This document shows positions 18,281 through 26,386 of a stretch of DNA of 33,701 nucleotides, piece by piece (position 1 is the first letter of the stretch; each line of letters begins with the position of its first letter). Location of the stretch: contig JABUTU010000056.1 of assembly GCA_021443545.1 (NCBI GenBank), positions 1 through 33,701 on the forward strand, in the 5' to 3' direction. Source of the DNA: Marinilabiliaceae bacterium (lineage in GTDB: Bacteria > Bacteroidota > Bacteroidia > Bacteroidales > Marinilabiliaceae). A program made the position numbers and the translations under genes. A model generated the notes under the pieces. The model had not been told where the DNA came from. It saw only the letters and a program-made list of their open reading frames with translations, and searched no databases.

Positions 18281-18319
18281 TGTGCGATAATGCACATTGG
18301 AAATGTGCATTATCGCACA
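18281..18319. promoter_or_regulatory. Paired enhancer-like dyads (probable UAS for sigma-54 activator)
   Basis: Two 16-bp dyads, TGTGCGATAATGCACA (18281-18296) and TGTGCATTATCGCACA (18304-18319), share TGTGC-N6-GCACA and are 23 bp apart centre to centre. The second is the reverse complement of the first, so the whole is a perfect inverted repeat with 18-bp arms and a 3-nt centre (GGA). Two tandem dyads far upstream of a promoter is the standard layout for NtrC-family activators; the adjacent operon encodes one. The centre is about 110 bp before the predicted start of transcription of the exporter operon. A terminator is unlikely because there is no T tract. Confidence 0.75.
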
Positions 18320-18382
18320 TATTTGCAAAACCGCACTACTAAGTATTTGACGTATACTATTAATTATTAACATGTTACACAT

Positions 18383-18398
18383 TGGCACACCTTTTGAC
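18383..18398 (+). promoter_or_regulatory. Sigma-54-like -24/-12 promoter for the ABC exporter operon
   Basis: TGGCACACCTTTTGAC aligns with TGGCACnnnnnTTGCw: the -24 GG is at 18384-18385 and the -12 G at 18396, with exact spacing. The one important mismatch is GA instead of GC at -12. The predicted transcription start is near 18409, 38 bp before the ATPase gene. Confidence 0.65.
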
Positions 18399-18414
18399 AT
18401 ATGATATTCATATG
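18398..18414. repeat. Short inverted repeat at the predicted transcription start
   Basis: CATATGA-TAT-TCATATG: 7-bp perfect arms around a 3-nt centre, overlapping the predicted +1 of the exporter operon. It could be a second operator or a weak leader hairpin; it may also be chance in AT-rich DNA. Confidence 0.45.
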
Positions 18415-18446
18415 AATGACAAAAAATAATAACACAGTTAATTCAA

Positions 18447-19133
18447 ATGAATAATAATATGATTCAACTTTCTCACATTCAGAAAATCTTCCGCACAGAC
18501 GAAGTAGAGACATGGGCTCTCAACGAAGTAAACCTTGAAATAAAAGAGTGTGAGTTTGTTGCCATTATGGGACCTTCGGGATGTGGCAAATCAACACTTC
18601 TCAACATTATAGGTCTTCTCGACAGCCCGACTAAAGGAGAATACACCCTTCAAGATTTAGACGTAAGCAAGATGAACGAGAGCGACCGCACCAAACTACG
18701 CCGTGGCGTAATAGGATTTGTCTTTCAGAGTTTCAACCTCATCGATGAACTGAACGTCTATGAAAATATAGAACTTCCACTTCTCTACATGGGTTATAGT
18801 GGCAAAGAGCGTAAACGCCTTGTTGAAGAGGCTATGAGCCGCATGAATATAGAACACAGACGCCACCACTTTCCAGCACAACTCTCTGGTGGTCAGCAAC
18901 AACGTGTCGCTATTGCCCGTGCTGTAGTCTCTAATCCAAAAATAATACTTGCCGACGAACCTACAGGTAATCTTGATTCAAAAAACGGCAAAGAGGTGAT
19001 GGACCTGCTGACGGAACTCAACAAAGAGGGAACAACTATCGTTATGGTGACACACTCGCAGCATGATGCCGGATATGCATCAAGAATTATCCGTCTCTTT
19101 GATGGACAAATAGTATCAGCTGTTGAAATGTAA
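18447..19133 (+). CDS. ABC transporter ATP-binding protein (MacB/LolD type)
   Basis: A 228-residue ATPase that powers the permease encoded three genes downstream. It has Walker A GPSGCGKST, Q-loop FQSFNL, signature LSGGQQQR, Walker B IILADEPT and switch His in VMVTHSQ. The LIDELNVYENIELPLLYMGYSG segment is typical of the MacB/LolD/FtsE-like clade used for extrusion rather than uptake. First gene of a four-gene plus-strand operon behind the sigma-54-like promoter; the next gene begins 3 bp after its stop. Confidence 0.95.
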   Translation: MNNNMIQLSHIQKIFRTDEVETWALNEVNLEIKECEFVAIMGPSGCGKSTLLNIIGLLDSPTKGEYTLQDLDVSKMNESDRTKLRRGVIGFVFQSFNLIDELNVYENIELPLLYMGYSGKERKRLVEEAMSRMNIEHRRHHFPAQLSGGQQQRVAIARAVVSNPKIILADEPTGNLDSKNGKEVMDLLTELNKEGTTIVMVTHSQHDAGYASRIIRLFDGQIVSAVEM

Positions 19134-19136
19134 ATT

Positions 19137-20621
19137 ATGTTTGCATACATCATAAAATATATATCCACTATCTGTCTGACATTAGCACTGAACCAGATTT
19201 CATCAGCAGCTAACGCATCTGACACCATACGTCTTACGCTTCAGGAGGCCATCATTAGGGCTCATCAAAATTCTCCAACAGCGCAGAGTGCCCGCCACCA
19301 ATTCCTGGCTGCATACTGGAATTATCGCTACTTCAAAGCGAATTATCTTCCCTCTGTCAGAATGACTACGTCGCCCGTTCTCAACAGGCAGATTAATAGT
19401 ATCACCCAGGGTGACGGAACGAGTCTATTTGTCAAACAGAATCAACTGACAACTGACGTATCACTTAGTGTCAGTCAGAATATCTCGCTGACTGGTGGCA
19501 CTATATTTCTCGAGACCTCCTTAGCCCGCATGGACGAACTGGAACAAAAGAGAAAGTCATATCGAGCTCAACCTCTCCAGATTGGATTCCAGCAGAATCT
19601 TTTTGGCTATAATAGTCTGAAGTGGGACAAAAAGATTGAGCCCCTTCAATTCCAACAAGCCAAGAAAAGTTATGCTGAGGCTCTTGAACTTGTCGCTGCC
19701 CAAACGTGTAATGTATTCTTCAGTTGGATAACTGCTAAGAGTAATCTGGAGATGGCTCACGTCAACTACGCCTCTGCCGATACTCTATACAGAATGGCAC
19801 TGGGCAGATATGAAATTGGCAGTATCAACGAGAGCGATATGCTCCAACTGGACATCAATAGGCTCAATGAAGAGACTCAATGCATGGACGCCGAAGTCTC
19901 CCTGCAAGAGTGCTCTCAATCGTTATACTACCTCCTTGGCATTCCAGAAGATGCAAACATTATCCTTATCATGCCAGAGGAGATTCCCTCTTTCGAAGTA
20001 CCCCTTGACAAAGCACTGGTTTTGGCAATGGAAAACTCTCCTGAACCCGACATGTATACCCTCAATATGATTCAGAGCGAGAGCAATTTGGCATACGCTA
20101 AGGCAAACGCAGGACTGAGAGCCGACCTTTATGCGCAGTTTGGATTGTCACAGACTGGCAATCATCTGAAAGAGAGCTATAAAAATCTTTCACAGCAGGA
20201 GTACGTGAGTCTATCGGTCACCATTCCTCTGCTCGACTGGGGGCGAGGCAGAGGCGCAGTCCGCGTTGCCCGTTCCCGTCGCGACAATGTCGAGACCGAA
20301 GCAAAACGAGGCATACAGGTTTTCCGACAGAATGTGCAGAAGCTCGTGATGCAATACAATATGCAATCGCATAAGGTCGACGTGGCATCCCGCACAATGA
20401 GTCAGGCTAACCAACGCTATAATGTGGCAAAACATCTCTACATTCTCGGCCGAAATACAATTCTCGACCTTAACTCAGCTACAACAGAAAAAGACTCGGC
20501 GCGCCGCAACTATATATACTCCCTTCAGACATATTGGAGCCTGTACTACACGCTTCGCAGTATGACGGGTTACGACTTCTGGCTCAACATGCCTCTCTCA
20601 GAATTACTACCAATAGAATAA
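19137..20621 (+). CDS. TolC family outer-membrane efflux protein
   Basis: A 494-residue outer-membrane channel of the TolC/OMF family, giving the exporter its exit duct. It has an N-terminal signal peptide ending near SSAANA, then TLQEAIIRAHQNSPTAQSARHQ, the usual first OEP-repeat helix, and a second repeat from about 275 (VPLDKALVLAMENSPEPDMYTLNM). Long coiled-coil helices and a conserved VSLSVTIPLLDWGRGRGAVRVARS barrel/helix junction are visible. No lipobox Cys. Placed between ATPase and adaptor genes, with gaps of 3 and 8 bp. Confidence 0.93.
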   Translation: MFAYIIKYISTICLTLALNQISSAANASDTIRLTLQEAIIRAHQNSPTAQSARHQFLAAYWNYRYFKANYLPSVRMTTSPVLNRQINSITQGDGTSLFVKQNQLTTDVSLSVSQNISLTGGTIFLETSLARMDELEQKRKSYRAQPLQIGFQQNLFGYNSLKWDKKIEPLQFQQAKKSYAEALELVAAQTCNVFFSWITAKSNLEMAHVNYASADTLYRMALGRYEIGSINESDMLQLDINRLNEETQCMDAEVSLQECSQSLYYLLGIPEDANIILIMPEEIPSFEVPLDKALVLAMENSPEPDMYTLNMIQSESNLAYAKANAGLRADLYAQFGLSQTGNHLKESYKNLSQQEYVSLSVTIPLLDWGRGRGAVRVARSRRDNVETEAKRGIQVFRQNVQKLVMQYNMQSHKVDVASRTMSQANQRYNVAKHLYILGRNTILDLNSATTEKDSARRNYIYSLQTYWSLYYTLRSMTGYDFWLNMPLSELLPIE

Positions 20622-20629
20622 CAGAAAAG

Positions 20630-21880
20630 ATGGATATCCAATTAGAGAAGAAACCTTGGTACATCCGCCACAAGTATACAATACTGCTCGGTGTAGCTAT
20701 CGCTGCTCTGTCGATATACGCTATCGCTCTGGCAGTCGGTCCAAAACAACTGAAAATCAGCAAAGAGAGCACCTTTATAGGCAAAGTAGAGGATACTTTC
20801 TTTTTGGAATATGTTGATGTGGAAGGAATAGTACAACCAATATCAACAATACGCATCAATGCGACCGAAAGTGGCTCGTTGGCTCGGATTATTGCAGATG
20901 ATGGCAGCACGCTCCACAAGGGCGACTCCATTCTTTTGCTGGAGAACAACGAGCTTATTCGTACTATTAATGACGAATACGACGATTGGACGAAACAAAA
21001 GAACCTCCTTGAGGAACAACGTTTAACACTTGAACAGAAAGTGATTTCTCTCCGCCAACAGTCCCTTGAGTATCAGTACGAACTAATTCGCTTAGACAAA
21101 GACATCACGGTGAAGCATGAAGAGTTCCGCATGGGCATAATAAGCAAGGCACAGCTTGAAATGGCAGATAGCGAGAATGAATTCCGACGTCAAAAGACAT
21201 CGCTTCAACTCCAAAGCCTTAAGCACGACTCAGCAGCAACTGTTATTCGACAGCAACTTCTCCAGTCTGACATATTACGCAATAACAAACGCATCAAAAG
21301 AATAGCCGAACGTGCTGACAATCTCGTGATACGCGCCTCAGCAGATGGTCAATTCAGTTTCAATGGTGCGGCACTCGGTCAGCGAATAATGAATGGCGAA
21401 TGCATTGGCGAGATAAAAGTTCTCTCCTCATACAAGGTAATAGCTATGCTCAATGAGTACTATATCGACCGCATCTCGGTTGGCCTTTCAGCAAATATAG
21501 TTTATCAGGATAAGAGATATGAACTCCGAATCAGCAGGATTGTTCCTGAGATAAAAAACCATTTATTCGAAGTCGACCTTACCTTTACAGGCGAAATGCC
21601 ACCGAATGCTCGCCTCGGCAAGAACTACAAACTGCAGGTAGAACTTGGGCAGCAGGAGAAGGCTCTGGTCATGCCAAGAGGCGACTTCTACGCTACAACA
21701 AACGGAAAATGGATTTTCAAACTGACTAAAGATGGGAAAAAAGCTGTGCGCGTTCCTATAACTATCGGCAGACAGAACCCAAAACAATATGAGATACTCG
21801 ATGGTCTCGCACCAAATGACGAAGTCATAGTAAATGGGTATTCTGATTATGCCAATATTGAAGAACTGATAATAAAATAG
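20630..21880 (+). CDS. HlyD/MacA-like periplasmic adaptor (membrane fusion protein)
   Basis: A 416-residue adaptor bridging the permease and the TolC-like channel. One N-terminal membrane anchor (about 17-38) follows the basic RHK. A lipoyl/barrel-sandwich half (GSLARIIADDGSTLHKGDSILLLEN) leads into a coiled-coil hairpin of about 110 residues, the second lipoyl half (RADNLVIRASADGQFSF), and C-terminal beta-barrel and membrane-proximal domains ending GLAPNDEVIVNGYSDY. ATG 20630 is preferred; a longer frame begins inside the TolC-like gene. Stop is 7 bp before the permease. Confidence 0.93.
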   Translation: MDIQLEKKPWYIRHKYTILLGVAIAALSIYAIALAVGPKQLKISKESTFIGKVEDTFFLEYVDVEGIVQPISTIRINATESGSLARIIADDGSTLHKGDSILLLENNELIRTINDEYDDWTKQKNLLEEQRLTLEQKVISLRQQSLEYQYELIRLDKDITVKHEEFRMGIISKAQLEMADSENEFRRQKTSLQLQSLKHDSAATVIRQQLLQSDILRNNKRIKRIAERADNLVIRASADGQFSFNGAALGQRIMNGECIGEIKVLSSYKVIAMLNEYYIDRISVGLSANIVYQDKRYELRISRIVPEIKNHLFEVDLTFTGEMPPNARLGKNYKLQVELGQQEKALVMPRGDFYATTNGKWIFKLTKDGKKAVRVPITIGRQNPKQYEILDGLAPNDEVIVNGYSDYANIEELIIK

Positions 21881-21887
21881 ACCATAA

Positions 21888-24323
21888 ATGATACTCCACT
21901 ACATTAAGATAGCTATACGCAATCTGAAAAAATATCCAGTTCAGACAACCATCAGCACCATCTCTATGGCAGTAGGCATCGCTCTTATCGCCATAATGAT
22001 GTCTGCCGCAAACGAATTCTTTGAGATTTCAATTGAAAACAATCCAGAGTTCCGTAAGATACACTACATCACCCCTTGTTATTCTGAAGGAAATTACAAC
22101 ATCGACCCAGCCCTTCTTAGTAAATTTGAAAACAGAGAATTTAAAACAATAGAAAAGTATTGTATCAAACCTCCCTGTATATACTATTGCCCACTTGTCA
22201 TTGTTGACAATGACGGGGAAGAGAAGACTGCTTTTGGGCATGCAACGGCAATCCGACAAGAGTTCCTCGACTTTCTCTATCTGAAATCCGCTGTTACAGG
22301 GGATTTTCTAAAGCCATTGGACGACAACACAGTGATTATCTCGGAGAGCTTCGCACAGAGAGTCTTCGGCACCATCAATGTGATAGGCAAAAGCATCTCT
22401 TTTAATCCTCGCACATTGTCTAATGATGAATCATTCGATGAATCCTCTATTACAAGCGAACATAAGATGTTCACTATATGCGATGTTGCAAGAATTAACA
22501 TGATAGACGAACTTCAAGATTTCGAATTAATCTTCAAGACAGAGGTTCCTTTATTTCTCAACTATTGCTATAAAATTTATATTATCCCGTCTGAAGGCAA
22601 CCAATACAATGAACTCTGTAAAGAGATACAACCAGCCTTCGAGGAGTTTGGTATCAATGCAGAAATCGGATATCTCCCCTGGGACATACATGGTAGCAAT
22701 GAGAATATAGACCCCGTTTTAGGGATTAAGATTCTATTGATTGGTTTTGCAATATTTATATTCATATCTCCTTTTCTTGGCTATCTGAGAATGCAGTTAC
22801 AACTATTCTGGCTGAGACAACGAGAGATAGCTCTTCGGAACGTGGTGGGTGGAAAGACCTCTTCGCTGGTCGCACTCTTCTTCACTGAGATTTGCTTAGT
22901 TTTAATGATTAGCGGAGGCCTCGCAATAGCTTTTAGCAGTATTCTAAGCTCTGAACTTATATCAAGTTCATCTTATCTCCTTCATAAAGACAACTTATTA
23001 TGGAGGATGAGCGACCTTGAACTTAATATCGGAATCGTATTATTATGCACTCTGATACTTTGCCTGATTATTGTTTCAATAGCTGTATATTACATTAGGA
23101 AATCACAGACATGTCTTGCACTTCAGATGAAACCATCCAAAAATCATAGAGTCAGGAGAATCTCATTGGGAATACAAATGATTTTCTCAATACTCTTTAT
23201 CTCCATCACCATCTTTTTAGGGGTCCTTAAAATTCCCGACTATATAAGGACTGCAAATGGTTTTATCGACACAGAAAAGATGCAGGAATGCTTTGAGGTT
23301 GGACTTAGTGGAACTGAACAGATGATAATGGACAAGTCCTCGCGTTTGAGAAACGTCAAGGAGGCGGAAGCTATCATTCCTTATACATTTTTCACATTAT
23401 ATTATGGTGACTTAGATAAAAGACCTGAGTATATGGTCAAGAATGAGAAATACACAACCTCAATACTATTTCAGGAGAATGATGAATTCACCAATTATAT
23501 GGAGATGAAGGTTACTCCTGTAGAACATTCCGCCAACAGAGAGAATACCATCTATGTTGAAGAAGATATATACCAAACATTGACGGAGAATGGCTCGCGA
23601 CCTGCCCCTACCATAGAACTATTTGGGGAGATGGTGTCAGTGGCGGGTACATTCAAACAGTTTCCAACCAGTAGACACAGGTCAAGCTACCTCTACTTTA
23701 TATGGAACAGAGATCCGTACACTTTGAATATACCAGAACATAAGCCTGGAGATACTTTAGCTTTTGACACCCCCAGGTCAAGGACATTTCTGGTCAAAGC
23801 TCGGCGAGGGCACGAATCAGAGGTGGCTGAGCAACTGAGAGAGATAAGGGACGATGGGATTACTCAGCCGTTACTGGCTCCAGTTGAACAATACAAGAAT
23901 TTACATGACAACACAGGCGGAATATTCGAGATAATAATAACTCTTGTATATTTGATGACATTCATAAACATCACAAGCACATGCTCTGCGCTATACTCAG
24001 CCGTCTCTTTAGATGTTCGCCATCGCAGAAAAGAGGTCGCACTGCGAAAGATTAATGGTGCCACTGCAAAAGATATTCTCAAACTATTTGCCAAAGAGTA
24101 CGTGATACTTCTCATCGTATGCTCATTGATTGCCGCTCTTATTGAGTTAACTCTGGTTTTGCAAACGGATCAACCGACGATACTTACGATACAACTGACT
24201 CTGGCAGTAGTCGTCACATTTCTTATAGTTGTTCTCATCATAGCCATCATTACAGCCCTGACTGTAGGATGGAAGATTCGGGAGATAATGTATATGAATC
24301 CTGTTGAGGGGCTGAAGAAATAG
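21888..24323 (+). CDS. Two-module FtsX/MacB-like ABC permease
   Basis: Inner-membrane permease of 811 residues. The first module has TM1 near residues 15-37, an extracytoplasmic MacB_PCD-like domain, and three TMs near 270-400 preceded by RQREIALRNVVGGK. The second module has a TM near 430-450, a second periplasmic domain, and three TMs near 680-800 preceded by RHRRKEVALRKINGATAKDI. It ends YMNPVEGLKK. So one polypeptide carries both halves that MacB supplies as a dimer; this arrangement is common in Bacteroidetes. Probable substrates are peptides, lipids or antimicrobials, but none can be deduced here. Confidence 0.9.
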   Translation: MILHYIKIAIRNLKKYPVQTTISTISMAVGIALIAIMMSAANEFFEISIENNPEFRKIHYITPCYSEGNYNIDPALLSKFENREFKTIEKYCIKPPCIYYCPLVIVDNDGEEKTAFGHATAIRQEFLDFLYLKSAVTGDFLKPLDDNTVIISESFAQRVFGTINVIGKSISFNPRTLSNDESFDESSITSEHKMFTICDVARINMIDELQDFELIFKTEVPLFLNYCYKIYIIPSEGNQYNELCKEIQPAFEEFGINAEIGYLPWDIHGSNENIDPVLGIKILLIGFAIFIFISPFLGYLRMQLQLFWLRQREIALRNVVGGKTSSLVALFFTEICLVLMISGGLAIAFSSILSSELISSSSYLLHKDNLLWRMSDLELNIGIVLLCTLILCLIIVSIAVYYIRKSQTCLALQMKPSKNHRVRRISLGIQMIFSILFISITIFLGVLKIPDYIRTANGFIDTEKMQECFEVGLSGTEQMIMDKSSRLRNVKEAEAIIPYTFFTLYYGDLDKRPEYMVKNEKYTTSILFQENDEFTNYMEMKVTPVEHSANRENTIYVEEDIYQTLTENGSRPAPTIELFGEMVSVAGTFKQFPTSRHRSSYLYFIWNRDPYTLNIPEHKPGDTLAFDTPRSRTFLVKARRGHESEVAEQLREIRDDGITQPLLAPVEQYKNLHDNTGGIFEIIITLVYLMTFINITSTCSALYSAVSLDVRHRRKEVALRKINGATAKDILKLFAKEYVILLIVCSLIAALIELTLVLQTDQPTILTIQLTLAVVVTFLIVVLIIAIITALTVGWKIREIMYMNPVEGLKK

Positions 24324-24355
24324 GGAAAGCCATATAACCATTACATAAGTTTGTT

Positions 24356-24401
24356 AGCCTGCATTTGATTAATTTATCGGCACTTATATCAAATACAGGC
24401 T
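24356..24401. terminator. Long inverted repeat, probable terminator of the exporter operon
   Basis: GCCTGCATTTGAT (24357-24369) and ATCAAATACAGGC (24388-24400) pair with one mismatch, plus a closing A-T pair, around an 18-nt loop and followed by TTTTA. It starts 33 bp after the permease stop. The T tract is short, so termination may be leaky; the repeat also abuts the proC promoter and could instead bind a protein. Confidence 0.5.
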
Positions 24402-24423
24402 TTTACTATTCTCATTTATTTAG

Positions 24424-24431
24424 TAATTTTG
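24424..24431 (+). promoter_or_regulatory. Candidate -7 element for proC
   Basis: TAATTTTG fits TAnnTTTG and lies only 8 bp before the proC ATG. TTTT at 24401-24404 is at -33 spacing but lacks the G. Transcription would begin a few bases before the start codon. Confidence 0.5.
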
Positions 24432-24439
24432 CCACCATT

Positions 24440-25234
24440 ATGAAAGCACAACAGATAAGCATCATAGGCGGTGGCAATATGGGCGGTGCCATTGCCAAAG
24501 GGATAGTTGCATCAGGGCTTGCCGATGCATCACGTATTACCATTACACGCCGTACTGAGTCGGCTCTTCAGACATGGGCTGACAAGGGCTACAAGACGAC
24601 AACTGATAATAACGCGGCAGTTCAAAATGCCGACATTGTCGTATTAGCCGTTAAGCCTTACCTAATTATGGATGTCATCGCTGGTTTAAAAAGCAGCTTG
24701 AAACCAGGTTCTCTCTGTATATCTGTTGCAACTGGCATATCGCTCAAACAACTTGAGGAGGCGCTACCCGCCAAAACAGCTATTGTCAGAGCTATGCCAA
24801 ACACTGCGGCCGAAGTAGGCGAATCTGTGACAGCTCTCTGCCCTCTCAACGTGAGAGCTGACCAGCAGGCTGATGCCGAAGAGATTTTCAGCAAAATGGG
24901 TCTTGCCATTGTCGTTGACGAGAATAAGATGCCTGCCATAACCGCCCTTGCCTCATGTGGCATCGCTCATGCTCTCCGTTTCATCCGTGCCATGATGGAA
25001 GCTGGCATCGAGATGGGCCTTACAAGCAAACAGTCGGCTGAAATAGCAGCGCAGACAGCTAAAGGAGCTGCCCAACTTATTCTTACCAATGGGACTCATC
25101 CTGAGGTAGAGGTCGACAAGGTGTGCACACCAGCGGGTGTGACAATCACCGGGCTTAATGCTATGGAGCATGCTGGATTTACTTCTGCTGTAATCAAGGG
25201 CATCATGGGCTCTTTCAACAAAATTGTAAAATAA
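24440..25234 (+). CDS. proC: Pyrroline-5-carboxylate reductase ProC
   Basis: Reduces pyrroline-5-carboxylate to proline with NAD(P)H, the last step of proline synthesis. 264 residues, the usual length. The Rossmann loop is IIGGGNMGGAIAKG at the N-terminus, VVLAVKPYLI follows, and the conserved dimerisation signature TCTPAGVTITGLNAME-type sequence (VCTPAGVTITGLNAME) is near the C-terminus. ATG 24440 is placed directly before the Rossmann strand; the longer frame from 24365 would overlap the inverted repeat. proB begins 20 bp downstream. Confidence 0.95.
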   Translation: MKAQQISIIGGGNMGGAIAKGIVASGLADASRITITRRTESALQTWADKGYKTTTDNNAAVQNADIVVLAVKPYLIMDVIAGLKSSLKPGSLCISVATGISLKQLEEALPAKTAIVRAMPNTAAEVGESVTALCPLNVRADQQADAEEIFSKMGLAIVVDENKMPAITALASCGIAHALRFIRAMMEAGIEMGLTSKQSAEIAAQTAKGAAQLILTNGTHPEVEVDKVCTPAGVTITGLNAMEHAGFTSAVIKGIMGSFNKIVK

Positions 25235-25254
25235 GATTCCCTGCTCAGAGAATA

Positions 25255-26343
25255 ATGGACATAACAATCAAGATAGGGTCTAATGTTCTGACGACAACGA
25301 ATGGCACGCTCGACAAGAAGCGCATGGAGTCGTTTGCCCGCCAGATAGCCCAATTACACGAGGAGGGCCACAGGGTGATTCTGGTCTCCTCAGGGGCTGT
25401 AGCCGCAGGTCGCAGTATGATAAAGGGCTATGAGCAGATGGACACTGTCAGCCAACGACAGCTTCTCTCCAGCATAGGGCAGGTTAAACTCATTGACACC
25501 TGGAAGCAAATCTTCGACAAACATAATATAAGCATCGGACAACTCCTCGTCACCAAACAGGATTTCAGTACGCGTGAGCACTACCTCAATATGAAGAACT
25601 GCGTACAGAGTCTATGGGAGAACAGAGTCCTGCCTGTCGTCAACGAGAACGACACCGTCTCGGTAACTGCTCTAATGTTCACTGATAACGATGAGTTGTC
25701 AGGACTCATGGCGAGTATGATGGATTGTCAGAAACTATTCATTCTAAGCAATATCGATGGCATCTTCAACGGCAATCCTAACGACCCTGACGCTGAGGTC
25801 ATTCGCGAAATCAAGAGCGGTGAAAGCGTAGCTCAATACGTTCAGACAAGCAAGTCATCATTCGGTCGTGGCGGAATGATAACAAAATGTCGCACAGCAC
25901 AGAAGACAGCCGATAGTGGCATCGATGTATATATTGCCAATGGCACCACTGAAGGCATCATCACCAGTCTTACTAACGACGATCATCAGTCTACAAGAAC
26001 GCACTTTCAGGCGGGTGAACACAGTCCGGCAATCAAGAAATGGATAGCCTATTCCGATGGTTTTACTAAGGCAAATGTGATAGTCAACGAGGGAGCATCT
26101 CAAGTTCTTTGTGACCACACAAAGGCCGCAAGTCTCCTTCTCGCTGGTGTTGTACGATTTGAAGGTGAATTCAAAAGCGGCGACCTGCTGACTATAATCA
26201 ACGAAAATGGAGACAAGATAGGTGTCGGTCGCTCTAATTACGACAGAGATAAGGCACAGAAAGCCATAGATGCCATGCATACACTTGGCGTAAAAGTTGC
26301 CATAAAACCCCTGATTCATTACGACTATCTCTATATATACTGA
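25255..26343 (+). CDS. proB: Glutamate 5-kinase ProB with PUA domain
   Basis: Phosphorylates L-glutamate to glutamyl-5-phosphate, the first and usually proline-inhibited step of proline synthesis. 362 residues: amino acid kinase domain (about 1-250) with IKIGSNVLTT, VSSGAVAAGR, VNENDTVS and FGRGGMITK motifs, and a C-terminal PUA domain (about 270-350, ANVIVNEGASQVLCDHTKAASLLLAGVV). Start ATG 25255 gives the strand-forming MDITIKIGS. The gene order proC-proB-proA keeps the full pathway together. Confidence 0.95.
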   Translation: MDITIKIGSNVLTTTNGTLDKKRMESFARQIAQLHEEGHRVILVSSGAVAAGRSMIKGYEQMDTVSQRQLLSSIGQVKLIDTWKQIFDKHNISIGQLLVTKQDFSTREHYLNMKNCVQSLWENRVLPVVNENDTVSVTALMFTDNDELSGLMASMMDCQKLFILSNIDGIFNGNPNDPDAEVIREIKSGESVAQYVQTSKSSFGRGGMITKCRTAQKTADSGIDVYIANGTTEGIITSLTNDDHQSTRTHFQAGEHSPAIKKWIAYSDGFTKANVIVNEGASQVLCDHTKAASLLLAGVVRFEGEFKSGDLLTIINENGDKIGVGRSNYDRDKAQKAIDAMHTLGVKVAIKPLIHYDYLYIY

Positions 26344-26386
26344 ATATTATTCTGGAAATGTTTTTTCCTAATTAACATACACGACA

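Noticed and set aside
18281-18319. Perfect inverted repeat as a bidirectional terminator
   Set aside because: No T tract on either side, it lies between divergent genes, and each arm is itself a dyad.
19134-19142. TATGTTTG as a promoter inside the exporter operon
   Set aside because: It overlaps the TolC-like start codon in a 3-bp gap between genes and has no -33 element; chance match.
20534-20629. Longer start of the HlyD-like adaptor
   Set aside because: It lies inside the TolC-like gene; MDIQLEKKPWYIRHK just before the membrane anchor is the natural start.
24365-24439. 25-residue N-terminal extension of ProC
   Set aside because: It spans the inverted repeat and the -7 element; the Rossmann fold begins right after ATG 24440.
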